Counted from the stretch's first letter, positions 11,265 to 24,391 are shown. The stretch: 64,000 bases of DNA from Tetrahymena thermophila SB210 (GCF_000189635.1 NW_002476237.1:1-64000), one strand, 5' to 3'. Program-made: numbers and translations. Notes: generated from the sequence alone by a model not told the origin.

Positions 11265-13232
11265 TTCTTATCTTCTAATTTTTATAAATTATCTTTTTTC
11301 TAAAAATTAGATAAAAAGTAGAGTGTAATATTTATTACTTGTTACTTTTTGTACAAATATTTATCATTAATTTGCACACTTAAAATGAGAAGATAATAAT
11401 TAATTTTGAGTGCTTTTAATAATTAAAAGAACTAAATTTTCATAATAATTGAGATGATGTTTATGATTAATTTTTATTATATATTTAGTGTTTTTATATC
11501 TTATCTTTTAGGATAAATAAGCTAAATTTATTATAATTTATAAAAAATTCTACCAATTCAACAATTAAATACATCCTTAAAATATGTTTTTAATTATTTT
11601 TAGTATTTAAGTAAGAAGATATAGACATCTTCTATACATTTTCAGATATGTTTGAATTTCATTTCGATCCAAATATCTTATTAAGTCTTAATGTAAATAG
11701 ATTATTTTTTAAATAAATGTTATTAGATTCATATGATGCTCTAAAATATGTGGCAAATAAATTTTACTTAATAAAAATTATAATAATATTGCTAAAAACA
11801 AATTTAAAGCCGCTCATTAATATATTTGGTTACTTATTTCTAAATAAATTAGAAATTTTTCTTCAATTTTCCATCATTTAGCTTCATCTATAAATAAAAA
11901 ATAAATTTCTTACACATTATGTAAAGATAATAAACCAAATTGTTTTCTTCATTAATTTTTTTCATAATTAGAAGTCCAACAACAAATAGAGTCACTTCAT
12001 TTTAGCAAAGATCAATCCCCATTCCTTTTTTTTATATTTTGAATTTTTTGCTTTTAATTATTAATATTTTATATACCAATTATTAAATAAATAAATAGAT
12101 TTTGCAAATAATAAATTGATTTTATTTAAAGAAATTTAATGTTTATCTATCATAATATGAAACATATTTAAATATTAAAAAGGCTTATTTTCTTTCAAAC
12201 TTAAATTAATTTTAATATTAAATTTAATTAATTTTGTAACCACTTTATTAAATTCTTGACTCCGAATATATTTTTATAATTTGAGATATTAATGAGAGAA
12301 AAAAAATGAAAAATATAAAGTCTCTCTCTACCCCTCTTTATAAATTTAAAATATTAATCAATAGGACTAAATGATTTATTTAATATAATAGAACTATTGA
12401 AACACTACCTATATTATCCTAGTACTCTATCAATTCAGTTGTATCAAAAGATAATCTAAAAATAAATAATTCATTGAATATTAATTAAATCATTCTAATT
12501 CATATTAAACTGACACCCAAAATAATTAAGATTTGTGGAATTTACCAAAATAAACAAAAAAAAGAGCCCAAAAATATTAAAGCAATAAATAATAATTTTA
12601 TAATTTTTGAAGTAAAATTTATACCTCATAAGTTTATGCAATCAAAACTAATAAAACTTCTTGGTACATTGTAGCCTAGCCTAGTTTAGATATGTTTCAG
12701 TATATTTAATTAGGAGAGATTTATGAAAAACAATTTTAATAACTCAAATTCCTTAACTATTTGATTAAATAAATTGTTATAAAATATTTTTTTAATTTTT
12801 TCTATAAATTGATAAAACCACAAATTAATTAATTGTTTAAAACTATTAATTTGCTTAAATAAGTGAAGAAAAGAAAATAAGAAATGACAAAATTAATTCG
12901 AAAAAATACCAAACAAAAAAAATCTAGTTTTAATTTGTTTATTAAGTAATTCATTATTTTATTTTGATTTATTTAGTTATTGTAAAATTGAAAATTATTT
13001 AAATTAAAAAACTATTAAAATAGTTCTTAAATTTGGAAATAATTTTATTTAGTTTAAAATAAAAAAAATTACCGTTTTTTAACACACAATAGTAAAGAAA
13101 GAAATAAATAAATAAAGTAATTCAAATTATTGTAAAACAAAAGTAAAATAAAAATTTTGTCTATACACTCGATACATTATTTAAAAAGTTTGTTATTTTT
13201 TCATGTTTAACATTTTAATTATAAACTCACTC
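11265..13232. other. Long intergenic gap
   Basis: About 2 kb of very AT-rich DNA. A TGA-free frame runs from about 11,648 for about 170 codons on the plus strand, but its composition (Phe/Ile/Asn/Lys) is that of non-coding DNA. A pyrimidine run at 12,321-12,340 is the complement of a purine-rich AGAGGGG-type motif also seen near 36,183 and 41,185. Confidence 0.5.
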
Positions 13233-14359
13233 TCATAACATTTTGCATACAAAGAAATTAAGAAAAGTATAAATGACGAAGAAACTAAAAAAGTGAATAA
13301 ATTATTCTTCGCATTATATATTTCCTTTTTTAATGGTTCTTCCATTAACAGATTACAAAGGCCTGTTGTTTCCAGCTCCTTTAGCAAATTATAAATCTCC
13401 CTTAAAGAAAATACTAATATTTGAAAGTTGAGCTGAAGTTATAGGCTACACTGCTGAATAGACATACCAATTTACACTTTCTGTGCAGGGAGGTATTGTG
13501 AGAGATCCTTAATATAGATAATAAGAGGATGTTAAGTCCAGAGAACTTAAAGCTTAAGTCATATTTAAACTTATTTATGGAGCACTAGCTGCTTAAGCAC
13601 TAGCCTTAGTAGGATCATATGATGAAAAAAATGTACTTGTAGATGAATCACTAACAGAAAACATAATTGAAACAATTGCATATTATGTGATAGGTTCAGT
13701 ACTTGAGCTTGGAGCTGTCTAGGCGAAATTTGGATTTATAGTATGCAATATTTGTAATTCAACATCAGCTTAACTTCCATTTAAGTAATTCTCTGCAGGA
13801 GAGTGAATACTAAAATAGTTAGATTAATAACCACTAATAACACCATCCAAATTACTGGCATACAAGTAACTCCAATATTAATTAGCAGGAGCTGTACTGC
13901 TCAAAACTTAAGACTTTAATATCTGAGTACTTAAATTCTAATTTGAGAGTTACATTGTCAAATTCATCTATTTAATTAAATTTAATTGCAATAATTCATT
14001 TATATTTGAAAATCTTTAGATAAAATTCAAATATGTTCAAATAAAAGCTTTAAGTTTTATAAAATAAATTAATTTTATTTGATTGTAGCTTGAAGATTTT
14101 TGTTTTTTAGAAACAAATTTAATTATTTATAGTTGAAACATATATTAAATATAAATTTGTTAATATATTTTACTGTATTATCGCATGATCCTTAAACATC
14201 TGAAATATCAATAGGGGATTAAAGACTACCTGATAAACAAGTGCCAGTCCAATCAGAGCCTTTATTTATATAATTGAAGTCTTATGCCTAAATTTAAGCT
14301 ATTATTAAGATAACTACTAAAGTTAGGTTTTTAAAATTGCTTTTTCTATAATTTTGCAT
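13233..14359 (-). CDS. Secreted alpha-carbonic-anhydrase-like protein lacking zinc ligands (306 aa)
   Basis: Exons 14359-14174 and 13967-13233 join in phase 0 across a 206-nt intron. A signal peptide (NLTLVVILIIAQIQA) ends near residue 25. The alpha-CA landmarks follow: DWTGTC with GSLQSPIDIS, then YFSIHSPAEN, VELQILHTIN, YQGSLTIPPCTESVNWYV and NRPLQSVNGR. In active alpha-CAs three His bind zinc within FHFH and ELHLVH. Here the first is Ser115, the second is His117, and the third is Gln134, so only one ligand remains. The C-terminus is a hydrophobic tail (IHFFSFFVIYTFLNFFV), which suggests GPI or membrane anchoring. The protein is probably extracellular and probably not a working CO2 hydratase, like animal CA-related proteins. 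Family assignment is firm; loss of activity is inferred. Confidence 0.9.
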
Positions 14360-15471
14360 ACTTATTATTTATTTCCTACGCTATTCTTTTTTAATTAATT
14401 TATTTGTAGATCAAAATATTATTTGTCTTGCTTATAATCGATAAATTTTCTTTTTCTTAACAGAAAGACTCTGACTTGCTTACTTACTTACGTAAAATTG
14501 TAATTATTTTTAAAGTATAAATAACTTTTAGAAATTAATATAACTAAATTTAAGAAACAGCAATATTTTAAAAATTATTAAATTTGAAAAGTAGAAGATT
14601 AATTTTTTTGGTAATTAAAAAACATTAATTTTTTAAGTTATCTTGAATGCTTTTTTTAAATAAATTTTATAAAGCATACATGACTATTCAAATTCCTAAA
14701 TCAACTTAATTTATAAATGTAATTTAAAATTTTAGATAATATTTATTAATTTAAGATGCACTTTATTACTTATTTTGATTAAAAACAAATATTAAAATGA
14801 AAATAACATGTATATAAAATGCTAAGTTGACATATATTTTAAACAAAAGTATTTAAAAATCTTAAGAATCTCAATTTTTAATTTAATTTTAAATCTATTT
14901 TATTATATATAGTTTTTAATTAATAAATTTTAAACTTTTACACATATATTCTTTAATTTAATTTTTATAACTTAATTTTCTGAAAATTAAATATTATCAC
15001 TTCACTTTGTTAGGAGAAAACAATTTATTTTTTATTAAATTAACCTGCTATTGTAAAAGTTTTATTTTATTTGGTTTTTATTTTACATAAACAGAATAAT
15101 TCGGAAATAGATTATTATTTATATATATTAAATAGATTATACAGAATTCTAAGACTTATAACTAAAGATATGGAAAAAAAAAACATTTATATTTATAATT
15201 ATAATGAGATTTATTTTGGAAAATAGAATCATTTTTTAAATGTTTAACTAAGTTTTGTTTTTTTTTGGTTACATTTTATAAATATAATATTATAATTAAA
15301 CTATTAATTGATGAGTTTAGATATAACATAATATAATTTTTACTTACAAATTTTTTATGAAATTATAGTTTTTTTTTATGTTTTTTTTTTTGTGTTTAAT
15401 GAATAAAAATAAATCTATTTTCTTTAATTATAATATTTAATTATATAGGATTCAACTAATGCTTTTAGTTT
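14360..15471. other. Intergenic, nothing seen
   Basis: AT-rich spacer between the start of the carbonic-anhydrase-like gene and the 3' end of the N/Q-rich gene. Poly-T tracts occur at 15,250-15,390. No coding pattern is supported. Confidence 0.5.
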
Positions 15472-18400
15472 TCACTATGTTTTTGGTTATGATGATTCTT
15501 GTTATTGTTGTGGTTGTTGCTATTGTTGTTAAGGGTTATAACAATTATCTTACAGTTCAATTACTGCATCCAAAGCATTTGAAGTGAAAAGATCGATTAT
15601 GAATTTTTATTTACGGTGGTTGATTAACCTTTCCATAGCTAAAAATGAATCTAAGGGAGATTAGAATTGGCATACAAAGAAGTTAGAGCCTTGTTGAGTG
15701 ATTTAAAACTTAAAGTTATTTAGTAGCTGTTTAAATGAATCTTAACCTCTATGAGAATTCTTTAAACTTTTAACTATGATATTTGAACTTGAAAATCCTT
15801 TCTTGATAATATCTGAAAGGAAACACTGCTAGAATTGTTTGTTGGAAGAACTAAACTTTTCAAATTCTTTGTATTTATTTATAACAAATACATGTTGGTG
15901 ATATAAATTTACTCTTTCAAGTACATTTTTCTATAGTAACTGAGTTATTTGAGAAGTAAAATTGTTTTTGTTTTTCACATTTTAGAAGCATAGCCATTGG
16001 TTGCTCTCCTCAGTATAATAGTCTGTTCCATCAATTACAAGTTTTTTGAAAATTCTCTCTTTTTAGATTAGTTATTTCCAATAATCTCCTGTTATTAGGT
16101 AGCTGTAGAGCTTCTCCATCCACTCATATTGCTTTTCTACATAAGAGAGATTAGATGAGTTGTTGTTGTTTACAAAGATAGCGTTTTCTAAATTATTGTT
16201 GAGGTTGTTTACACCATATATGTTATTATTAAGAAATCCGGTATTGGTGCTAAGGTTGATATTATTGTTTCCATTACCTCCAAACATAGCATTATTGTAT
16301 TAATTAGATTTTTTGCTTAATTGTTATTGCTTTTGAGAGTTTTGTTTAATCAAGATATCAGCTTAATCTTTATTTTATTGGTTAGAAGAAAAGGAATCAT
16401 TAACCTTAAAAAATAAAGTATCATATTTTGCAATACCACACTCAACTTAGCAAGCTCCTATTTGTCTTTCTATTTAATCTCTAAAAGCTTTAGCATTATC
16501 AGAATGTTCAAAACCTATAAATTCTATTAAATTATACTTAACAATAGGAATTATTTTACTATCATCTGATAAATTTGAATAGCTTTCTCTTGAATTTGAT
16601 TTACTAGAAAGATTTTACTAACTTTTTTTCTAATTTTTTTCTTTTATTTATCTCTTTTTAGAATCGTTCAAAATTTTTAATCCTCTCTTTTGTTTGATGT
16701 ATTCTTAAGTTAAGGGAGGGCTGTTAGAGTTGTTTAATTCTTTTTAGCATTCTTCAACCTTAAAAGTTTCACTAACAATAGAGGAACATTCTTCGTTTAA
16801 GTTAGATTCTTTGGTGCACTTTACACTTAAACCTGGAGGGTTTATAGGAGATGCCAAATTAATTTATTATGGAACTTTTGATTGCATTTAATTATTGCTA
16901 ATGTAAGTAGAAAGTAAGTTGAAAGGTTTTTCTAAACTACTGTTTTGATAATTTGCTGCTTGCTATTACTATTGCTATGCTTACAACTGTTATTACTAAG
17001 CAAATGGGCAACTTGCTTACAAGCCTTCTTTATCTGGTTCAGCTAGATTCAGCTTTTATGCCTGAATGCTAGGATTCTAAGCTTTAGAAAGTATCTTATT
17101 GAGTAAAGGCTCCCCGTAAATAGGTTTGAAAATTTTTAGCTTTTTGTCATAAATAGCACTAGTGATTTCTTTGTTTTTTATATAAACATATGTTGCATCA
17201 AGTTTTTAACCTTAATCTACAAACACTCTAATAATATATTTATCGGGAATCCATTGCTTAGTATCTCCAGAGCACTTTCTTTTGCTATTTTAGCTTGTTT
17301 CAAGAGACCAATTTGATGTTTAAAAGTTCCAGCTCTATTAAAATGAAGACTCTGCATTTGAACCAGGTTTATTATTAATATCATTTTAGCCGCCGTAATA
17401 AAAATTAGTGCCTGCGTTTGATGCATATATATTCTTTTTAGGGTCTATTGATGAGTAAAATGGAGTAAAAAGAATATCTTGCTCATTTTGACTATCAGAA
17501 TCAAAGAGAAGAAGAGGAGGATAATTATTACTGCTACTATTGGGGTTTTCACTAAATAAAGAGAAATCAGCTGGGGGAGCTTAATCAAATAGCTTAAAAT
17601 GAGTAGTTGTATTAGTGGTGGGGGCTTATGGCTTAATATTTTATTGCTAATTAAAGGGAGACTACAAATTTTCTTTTTAATTTGAGTTATTTGTGTTTAA
17701 AGGTTAAGGTTGTGAATTTAAACGATAGATGGGAAAGTAAGACACCTTACAAAATAACTGCTTAGAATTATGGATACTATTTTTTATGTTTGTCATAAAT
17801 TTTATAAAGTCTTACTTTTCTTTTTAACTAAGAGTTATTCCTTGGACTAGCTTATTCTTTCCTAGCCCAAACATTATCAAACCTCCGTAGTTATTTGACA
17901 TAGTCATGATAATATTGCGCACATTTTCGCAGTGTTGTTCAAAAGATGGACTACGCTCGTTCAAAATCTCATTAAAATCCTCTGTTTTGTAATAGTGAAT
18001 GCGCTAGCTTGCCATGAAATTAAGCTTCTCTCCCTCCTAAAAACTTTCCCTTTAGCCAACAACATCTAAATTAGAATTATAAGTTTCATCTTCTTCATCA
18101 TATTCATCATAATCACTCTCATTGATGAATTCTTCATCTTATTAAAGCCCTTTTTCTTCTGAATCATTTTTTTCCAGCTTCTAATTTTCTTCACACTAGA
18201 TATAATTTTAGAGCTCTGAGTTGAGGTTCGTTTGTAGTTAATTTAATTATGATTAAGTATTAAACTAGCCTGTTTAAGAGATATTTTTTTAATCTGGAGT
18301 GTAATTCGATAAAGAATTCTATTAAAATTAAAATTAACGGATGCCTTATCCACTACCAGTTAATTTTGCTCCAAAATTGTCTTCTTATTCTAATTTTTCT

Positions 18401-19851
18401 ACTCCATCATTTTTTAAATCTTCATAATTAAAACCCCCTCCTCCAACGCTAGAGAAACTTATCTTTTGATTGAGTGAATCAAATAATTTTGGATCAAATT
18501 AATTGGCTGAATTTGGATTATTTCTTGTTGGGCTTTCTAAAAAGTTAGAGTGTTCATTTACATTGTTGTTGGCTTTTGAGCTTTTCTAATTTTCTTCTAT
18601 TTTTTGAACTTAAAACATCTTGTCATTACCCTAGTGATTCAATTTCTCACCATTATTATTCCCTGTATCTCCTTAGTGAAAGTATTCTTGGTATTCTTCA
18701 TACTCTTCTTCGTCTTCGTCCTCATCGTCATTAGTATCGAAGTTACAACAGTTTGTTTTTTTAAGTTAATTTTTTAAATTGTGCATTAGATTCGCTTTTT
18801 TTCCTTTTTTAATGTTTGTAATTGAGGAAGAAACTGCGTTATTAGTTGTAATAATTCCTTTCAAAGAATTTGAAGAATAAGTTTTTGTGCCTATTGGAGG
18901 CATTTATTAATCATTTTATTCTTCGTCATCATCTTCATCAAAGAATTCTTCTGCTGATGCATCTCCAAAGTTATTAATGGGACTTCTGTCTTTGCTTTAG
19001 TAGCCAGCTGAACCATTATTTTGACATATATTTTCAACATTATTTGCAAAAGTAGAAATGATATTATTTTTAGCAATAACTTCACTGTTATTGCCAATCT
19101 ATCTTTATTCATTAAGGATATCTCCCCATAAACTGTTTTATTAACTGGCACTGAATTAGTTGATGATAGGAAACTGTTTATTTGTGCGATTGTTATTTTA
19201 ATTAGCCAAATCAATGCTATAGATTTAGTTGTAATTATTACTATATGAATTACTTCCGCTGGTATTTAATTTTTGGTTATAGCTGTCGGAGTTATGCTCA
19301 TCTTCAAAAAATCCATGAAAAAGATGTTCATCCCCTGTCTCAGCTTTAGCTTCATCATGGAAATAGGAGACCGTGCTTCCTGAATCAAAGGAATGCTTAT
19401 CTCCCTCCCAAATGTTATTCGAAAATAAATTAAAACTTGCAGAATTATTGTTGCATACCTACTTAGAAGATTATTATGCATTTTAATTAGTGGGATTGCA
19501 TGTTTGGTAAGGTATCTATTGTTAAATTGCGCTAACTTGTTACGAAATTTCTTAAAACAACTTGAATAAATGGGAATCTACATCCAATTAGCACTAGTTG
19601 CTTGAACTGGAAGATCCTACTTAATTTTGAGTTTATTAATTGCTGTAATTGTTATTGTTATTTAGGCGACGGGTTAAAAGAGTCTTAGCTTAAAGTTTGA
19701 GTTGTTCAAAAGCTGCTACTACGCAATGGCGAGGAAATTATTAACTCTCTATTTTTTACCTAATCTGAAGCAGTTATTCTTCAAACTGAGACTTCGAAAG
19801 AGTTAATTGAATGCTGTCGTTCATCATGATCTAATTTTCCTTTCGAGCCAT
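15472..19851 (-). CDS. Giant N/Q-rich protein with Schlafen/AlbA_2-like domain (1,459 aa)
   Basis: A single uninterrupted frame of 4,380 nt, ATG at 19851 and TGA at 15474-15472. Most of it is Asn/Gln/Ser/Glu-rich, with acidic runs (DEDDDEE and similar) and two polyglutamine stretches, one near residue 965 and one at the C-terminus, encoded by mixed CAA, TAA and TAG. Residues of about 610-700 contain SFEQHCENVRNIIMTMSNNY then GGLIMFGLGKNKLVQGITL. This matches the AlbA_2 core of Schlafen-type proteins, where an N-x-x-GG-x-hydrophobic-x-x-G-hydrophobic motif is typical. Further ordered segments lie near 860-915 (WIPDKYIIRVFVDQGQ), 1,095-1,150 and 1,220-1,420. Schlafen family members act on tRNA or other nucleic acids; that role here is inference. 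No intron was needed. Confidence 0.85.
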
Positions 19852-21224
19852 TTTGAGCTTTTTAAATTTCGCACTTACAATTCTTATCAAAATTAAATTA
19901 TTATCAAAAGCATTGATATTTTTGTATTCTTAATTAATCATCTCAAGCCCTTCTAAAAATCAATTAGATCAATCAATCAATAATAATAATAATAATCAAT
20001 GTATGACCTTTGTATCCAAATTTAATATTTTGTTTCTTTCTCTTTAATTTTTGTTAGTAATTTATAATTATTGTGGACCCTTCTTTTTTTAGTTAATGTT
20101 GATTATTTTTTTTTCTTTGTGCATTTAGAAATATTTAGATTTTGCTTAAGTTAATATTTTTTTTTCTTTATTTAATGAACTCTTTGTTTTACACTTCCAT
20201 TTTAATTAATCTATTGATTTCATAATACCTGAATTATACTAAATGCTCTATTTCATTAGTCTTTCTATCAGATACCTTAACTTTTTAATATTATTTTTGC
20301 TTCAAATTCCTATGTATTTATTCTACCAACGATTTTTAATTTTTGTCTGATTAAATCATCCTATTTTTGATAATATTTCTTCTTACATTTTAAAGTATTT
20401 CTTAATTTTCTTACAAATTTGCTAATAAAAAATTAAAAAAATCTCATAACTTGATTTTTTAATTTTTATTCACTATTATTAATCTTCTGAAAGACCTTCA
20501 AAAGGTGTTTATATCAAGTTAAATTTAGCGAAATCTTAGATAAGAACTTAAGTAATAAATATTCATAGGAGATCTTATCTTAATTTATCTATTCTTACTA
20601 TTCAAATGTAGATAATATATTTTTAAATCATAAAAATTTTTAAGGCTCATTAATTATGTTATATTAAAAATGCTAGCTTGGTCATTTAAACTATTTGAAT
20701 TTATATTTAGAAAAATATGTTTAATTTTAAATTCTTTTATAAAAATTTCTTGTGATTATAAAAATCTAATGATATTATAATAGAAAAAATGAGTGTAAAA
20801 TTATCCTTATTATAATTTGATATATAATATTCCAAAATATTTAAATAATTCAAACAAGTTTAAATAGGATTTATTTTATCTAAAAGTTTTTAAAAGTATA
20901 TTTATTACTATTAATTCATAATTTTATTGCTAATGAAATTATATTAATTAAATTATTAACTTGTATTGTTAAGGTTCGTTTTTTATATCATATTATATGG
21001 TTTTAGCAATTTAAATTATTTAGTAAATTAAAGCAGTTAATAAAAATCTAATTATTGTAAAATGATTTTGTCTGCTTACAAATAAATTTAGCAAAAATTT
21101 AGATAACGTTTTTAGCAATAAATAAATATTTAATATAAGATTTAATTATATTAAATATAGTACAAATTTAATACAGTCAATCAAAGGTTTTATTGAACAA
21201 TAATAAGGAGGGAATAATATCCTT
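19852..21224. other. Intergenic between divergent genes
   Basis: About 1.4 kb holding the putative promoters of the N/Q-rich gene (minus) and the ULK-like kinase (plus). It contains simple repeats AATC/AAT at 19,968-20,000 and long T tracts. No coding sequence is supported. Confidence 0.5.
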
Positions 21225-23094
21225 ATGTCTAGTGGCAGTAATTAAAAAAAAGTAGGTAATTATTAATGGTCTGAGTAAGACTTTTTAGGCAAAGGGGCTT
21301 TTGGTTCAGTCTTCAAAGGAAAAAATATTGAAACAGGAGAATAAGTTGCAGTAAAAGTGCTTTAAATGCAACATTTCAAAAATGAATAAGCAAAAATTTA
21401 GCTTGATGAAGAAATAAATGTCATGAAAAAACTTGATTCACCCTACATAGTGAAATTATTAGGATTGCAAGAAGAAAATGAGTAGACAGTTATTATTTTG
21501 GAGCTATGCCCTGAAGGGGATTTGAATAATTTATTAAAAAGCAAAGGCGGATCACTAAATGAATAAGAAGCAATCAATATATTGTGCCAATTACTTCTTG
21601 GATTTAAAAAAATGGTTGAGTAAGGTTATATTCATAGAGATATAAAACCAGCAAATATTTTAATAAAAGACGGATTTTATAAAGTTAGTGACTTTGGATT
21701 TGCTACTGGAGTTGATATTAAATCCTAATAACTTTTAAAAGAATGTGTAGGAACACCTTTGTTTATGGCACCTTAGCTTTTAAGAAGTAAAGAGTATTCT
21801 TCAAAGTCAGATATATGGTCAATTGGGATGATGTATTATTTAATGCTATTTGGTAAAACGTAATTAAATATTTTTGAGAACTAATTAATTTAAAATTATT
21901 TACTTTATCTATTAGAATGTTTTAAATTAATCAGTTATATTGACAAAAATTTATGAATACTTTTTATAAAAATTAAAAAATTTTAAATAGACCATGGCCT
22001 GCTAGAGACTTGAACTCATTCATTACTAATATAGAATTACTTCCATTAAGATTCCCTTACGATAAGCCAATATCTTAGGAAAGCAAAGATTTCTTAAGTT
22101 AATGTTTACAAGTAGAAGAGGAAAGTAGAATAGACTGGAGTAAACTATTTGAGCATCCTTTAACAAAAAAAGCTTTAGGGCCAGCTTAAGATCCTAATAT
22201 CAGATTGGACGAAAGAGCTAAACGAATTATTAGAGATATCTAAGAGCTTGTTTAAATTAAAAATCTTGACATTAAACAGTAATTTGGAGAGTTTGCAAAA
22301 AATAAAAAATCTCTCAACCTAGATGAATTTCACTCCCTTATATGTAAAATAGATTAAAGATTAACCTCGGTCGATACAGATTATTTGTTCAAATAAATTG
22401 ATGAAAATGGTGACGGTTCTTTGAGTATTCATGAATTTACTAAATTTTTCCTTGAATACGATTTTTCTGATCTAACTGACAAGGCTGCACATGTAAATCG
22501 AATAGTTTTTGATATAAAAATTCATTTTTAATTTATAAAAAATAGATAATAACTGATCTAAAGGAAATCATTAAGGCTAATAAAATGAATTTATTTGAAA
22601 TATTTGAAAAATATGATGAAAATAAAGGTGGGACACTAGATTTGCAAGAGTTTACAAAAATGCTTAAATAAGTAGCAAACGGATTAAAAGATTATGAGAT
22701 TCTAGTAATATTCAGGAAGTTTGACAGCAATAATGACTAAAATATTGATTTTTAAGAGTTTGTAAAAGTAATGACATATGGTTTATAGAGTGATGTGGGA
22801 TAATTTGATTTTTCAGGTGAAAAGGCTTTAAGGGTTATTACTGAATTGAAAAGAGTTATAATAGAAAATAATTTAAACGAATAAAACATTTTTCAAAAAT
22901 TTGATGTGGATTTCGATAAGCATTTAAATAGAAGAGAGTTTAGAGATTTAATTAGAATTATAGATCATCGTCTTACAAACCAAGAAATTCATTTTATATT
23001 TGATATTTTTGATATGGATTCCAAAAATTTGGTAAGCTTAGAAAATTTCGTTTAAACCCTAAAAGAAAAATCATTTAAATTAAGAAAAAATTGA
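21225..23094 (+). CDS. ULK-like Ser/Thr kinase fused to EF hands (561 aa)
   Basis: Three exons, 21225-21859, 21991-22492 and 22546-23094, with phases that close exactly. The kinase domain spans about residues 12-270: GKGAFGSV glycine loop, VAVKVL lysine, HRDIKPANIL catalytic loop, SDFGFA metal site and GTPLFMAPQLL. The usual APE motif is APQ, its Gln encoded by TAG. The sequence style is closest to ULK/ATG1-type kinases. From about residue 345 five EF-hand-like loops follow, including DENGDGSLSIHE, DENKGGTLDLQE, DSNNDQNIDFQE and DVDFDKHLNRRE; the fifth (DMDSKNLVSLEN) is degenerate. It is built like a CDPK but with a ULK-like catalytic domain, so direct calcium control is likely. Probably cytosolic; no lipidation motif is obvious. 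Confidence 0.92.
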
Positions 23095-24104
23095 TATAAT
23101 TTATTTATTTGTATTCAAAGTTAATTCTTTGTTATATTTTAAGTTATTTTTTATTTTAAGCCAAAAAGTATTATTTATTTTACTTATATAAAAGGCTGTA
23201 TCAAATTTGTGTGCAATAAATAGATATTTTCAAATTGAAAATGAGAAAATATAAAATAAAATAATAAAAATTAAAAAAATTTTAATTAATTTAAAATTAT
23301 ATAAATTCTTTGGATAGGATCTAAAGTATCTATAAACATATTCTATTAATAAGAATTATGGGCTATTCAAAATATAATATTAATTTGTTTAATTAACTAA
23401 ATAAATCTTTCAGATAACTAAATTATAAAATAAAATTGTAAAGATTGTTTAAAAATCTATTAAAATATGACATTATTAATAATTTTGATGGTTTTAAATT
23501 TATTTGATTAAATTTTTTATTTTATTTTATAGTATTTTGAATTCTGGATTTTGAATTTTGAAAATAATAAAAACAACATTGATTTAGAATACTTCAAAAT
23601 GGATATAAAAGTAAATGTTGAATTTACTTTCAACAAATTTAATTATATTTGATATTAATCAAACTAATTATTTTCTTAAGTAAGTAAAAATGATATAAAA
23701 TGTAATAAAACGATTTGCAATTGAATAAAAAAATTGATATCAAAAAAAGGATAAAAGATTTTCTACTTATTTTAGCAGATATTCTAAATTTAAAACAAAA
23801 ATTGATTAAATACTTTAGTTTCTGATCTGTTTCTCTTACTAGAATTTTCAGTTGCAGAAATAAATGCCAATCATTTAAATTTAGCTTAAATTATAAAACA
23901 ATTGTATTAGATAAATTAATGCAAAATAAAATCAATCCCTATATATTAAGTAATAAAATTACCTTTACGAATTAAAGTGACGAAATAATTCTCACAAATT
24001 CGCATAATTAAAATCAGATATGTGAATAATTAGAGATTTTTAAATTATTTATTTTGCTTGATTTAAAAAAAAAGAAGATTCTCGTATTTCTATTTCATTT
24101 ATAG
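23095..24104. other. Intergenic, weak coding-like traces
   Basis: AT-rich spacer after the ULK-like kinase. Short purine-rich frames around 23,540-23,750 read semi-plausibly but cannot be joined into a gene. Confidence 0.4.
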
Positions 24105-24391
24105 CAAGGAATATTAAACGAAGTGATTGTAGATTCTTAAATTATGATTTCTACTATGGAAAAAAAAAATTATACTTCAGCCTAAGTAGAACTTAAGAAT
24201 TTGAGGTAGATTTAGTAAGAAAATATCTGCAAATATACTTAAAGACAATAAATTTTATGGATTTGAAAAAACAAATTCAGACAATAAGTAAAATATATAA
24301 TTAAATATCAAATTTCTTGTAATAGTCATTAAGCTGTCATTTATATACAAAAATTAGAATTATTTAGAAGACAATAATGATGAATGAATGA
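24105..24391 (+). pseudogene. Possible gene remnant or exon, unknown
   Basis: After an acceptor-like TTTATAG, a purine-rich frame of about 95 codons runs to TGA at 24389-24391. It reads with real-protein character: DCRFLNYDFYYGKKKLYFSL, then SRTQEFEVDLVRKYLQIYL. No start codon or upstream exon is convincing, and the following ATGAATGAATGA repeat supplies the stop. It may be an exon of a small gene or a decayed copy of a family member; no family is recognised. Confidence 0.25.

Noticed and set aside
11648-12170. TGA-free plus-strand frame of about 170 codons
   Set aside because: Composition is Phe/Ile/Asn/Lys-rich with no domain-like order. With TGA as the only stop in very AT-rich DNA such frames arise by chance.
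13333-13930. Plus-strand reading that looks protein-like apart from three in-frame TGA codons
   Set aside because: I first took it for a pseudogene or TGA-as-Trp gene. The opposite strand encodes an uninterrupted carbonic-anhydrase domain with signal peptide and correct splice phases, so the plus-strand frame is its antisense shadow.
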